A DNA stretch of 14,855 bases from positions 1 through 14,855 of the forward strand of contig JAJEFL010000034.1 of assembly GCA_022820435.1 (NCBI GenBank). Reading direction: 5' to 3'. The position numbers and the translations under genes are program-made. Shown here in pieces: positions 14,746 to 14,855 of this stretch (position 1 is its first letter; every line of letters starts with the position of its first letter). Origin of the DNA: Bin80 sp022820435. Its GTDB lineage: Bacteria > Bacteroidota > Rhodothermia > Rhodothermales > Bin80. The notes under the pieces are model-generated. The model saw only the letters and a list, made by a program, of their open reading frames with translations. It was not told the DNA's origin and searched no databases.

Positions 14746-14855
14746 AAAGCGCTTCTGGGTGCCCTCAGGTGAACAAAAATCTTCAAGATTCAGAGTTTTG
14801 CAAGATGTTCAGACTAACGATGTTCGTGTCTGGAGACGGGATCCGTTCAGTGGTA

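Overview
The window carries eight recognisable protein genes, one very weak small ORF at the right end, and no RNA genes, insertion sequences or CRISPR arrays that I can see. The gene set suggests a Gram-negative member of the Bacteroidota/Rhodothermota/Balneolota group, probably free-living or host-associated marine. The evidence is a TonB-dependent receptor with an N-terminal carboxypeptidase-like domain followed by a DUF4249 lipoprotein, a LysM lytic transglycosylase, secreted S9 and amidohydrolase lipoproteins, weak Shine-Dalgarno signals, and a TAnnTTTG-type promoter element. The phylum is inferred from gene content, not from a marker gene.

Layout. At the left edge (3-1235, plus strand) is the C-terminal end of a large surface protein with an autotransporter-like beta-barrel, cut off by the window. 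Next, also on the plus strand (1346-2308), is a lone PD-(D/E)xK-like nuclease/DUF4268 protein, visibly more AT-rich than the gene before it. It ends in a candidate intrinsic terminator. Everything from 2516 to 14039 is on the minus strand. Reading in the direction of transcription, there is first a compact operon. It runs from a secreted S9 (DPP IV/prolyl oligopeptidase-like) peptidase to a D-aminoacylase-like amidohydrolase lipoprotein to an acyl-CoA carboxylase beta (carboxyltransferase) subunit, with a 4-nt gap and then a 4-nt ATGA overlap. After about 200 nt with a candidate promoter and a dyad comes a MltD-like lytic transglycosylase with three LysM domains. After a 371-nt leader rich in inverted repeats comes a two-gene operon of a TonB-dependent receptor and a DUF4249 lipoprotein, 3 nt apart.

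How the genes may work together. The S9 peptidase and the amidohydrolase look like an exported peptide-processing pair. The carboxylase subunit coupled to them suggests a link to propionyl-CoA (branched-chain or odd-chain carbon) metabolism. The receptor/DUF4249 pair looks like an outer-membrane uptake unit of unknown substrate. These links are inferences from gene order.

The most unusual points are three. The amidohydrolase has lost the HxH metal motif (positions read L79 and W81) while keeping the later His, His and Asp ligands. The receptor operon has a 14-bp perfect palindrome covering its ribosome binding site plus two further perfect inverted repeats in its leader. The DUF4268 nuclease stands alone with no obvious partner.
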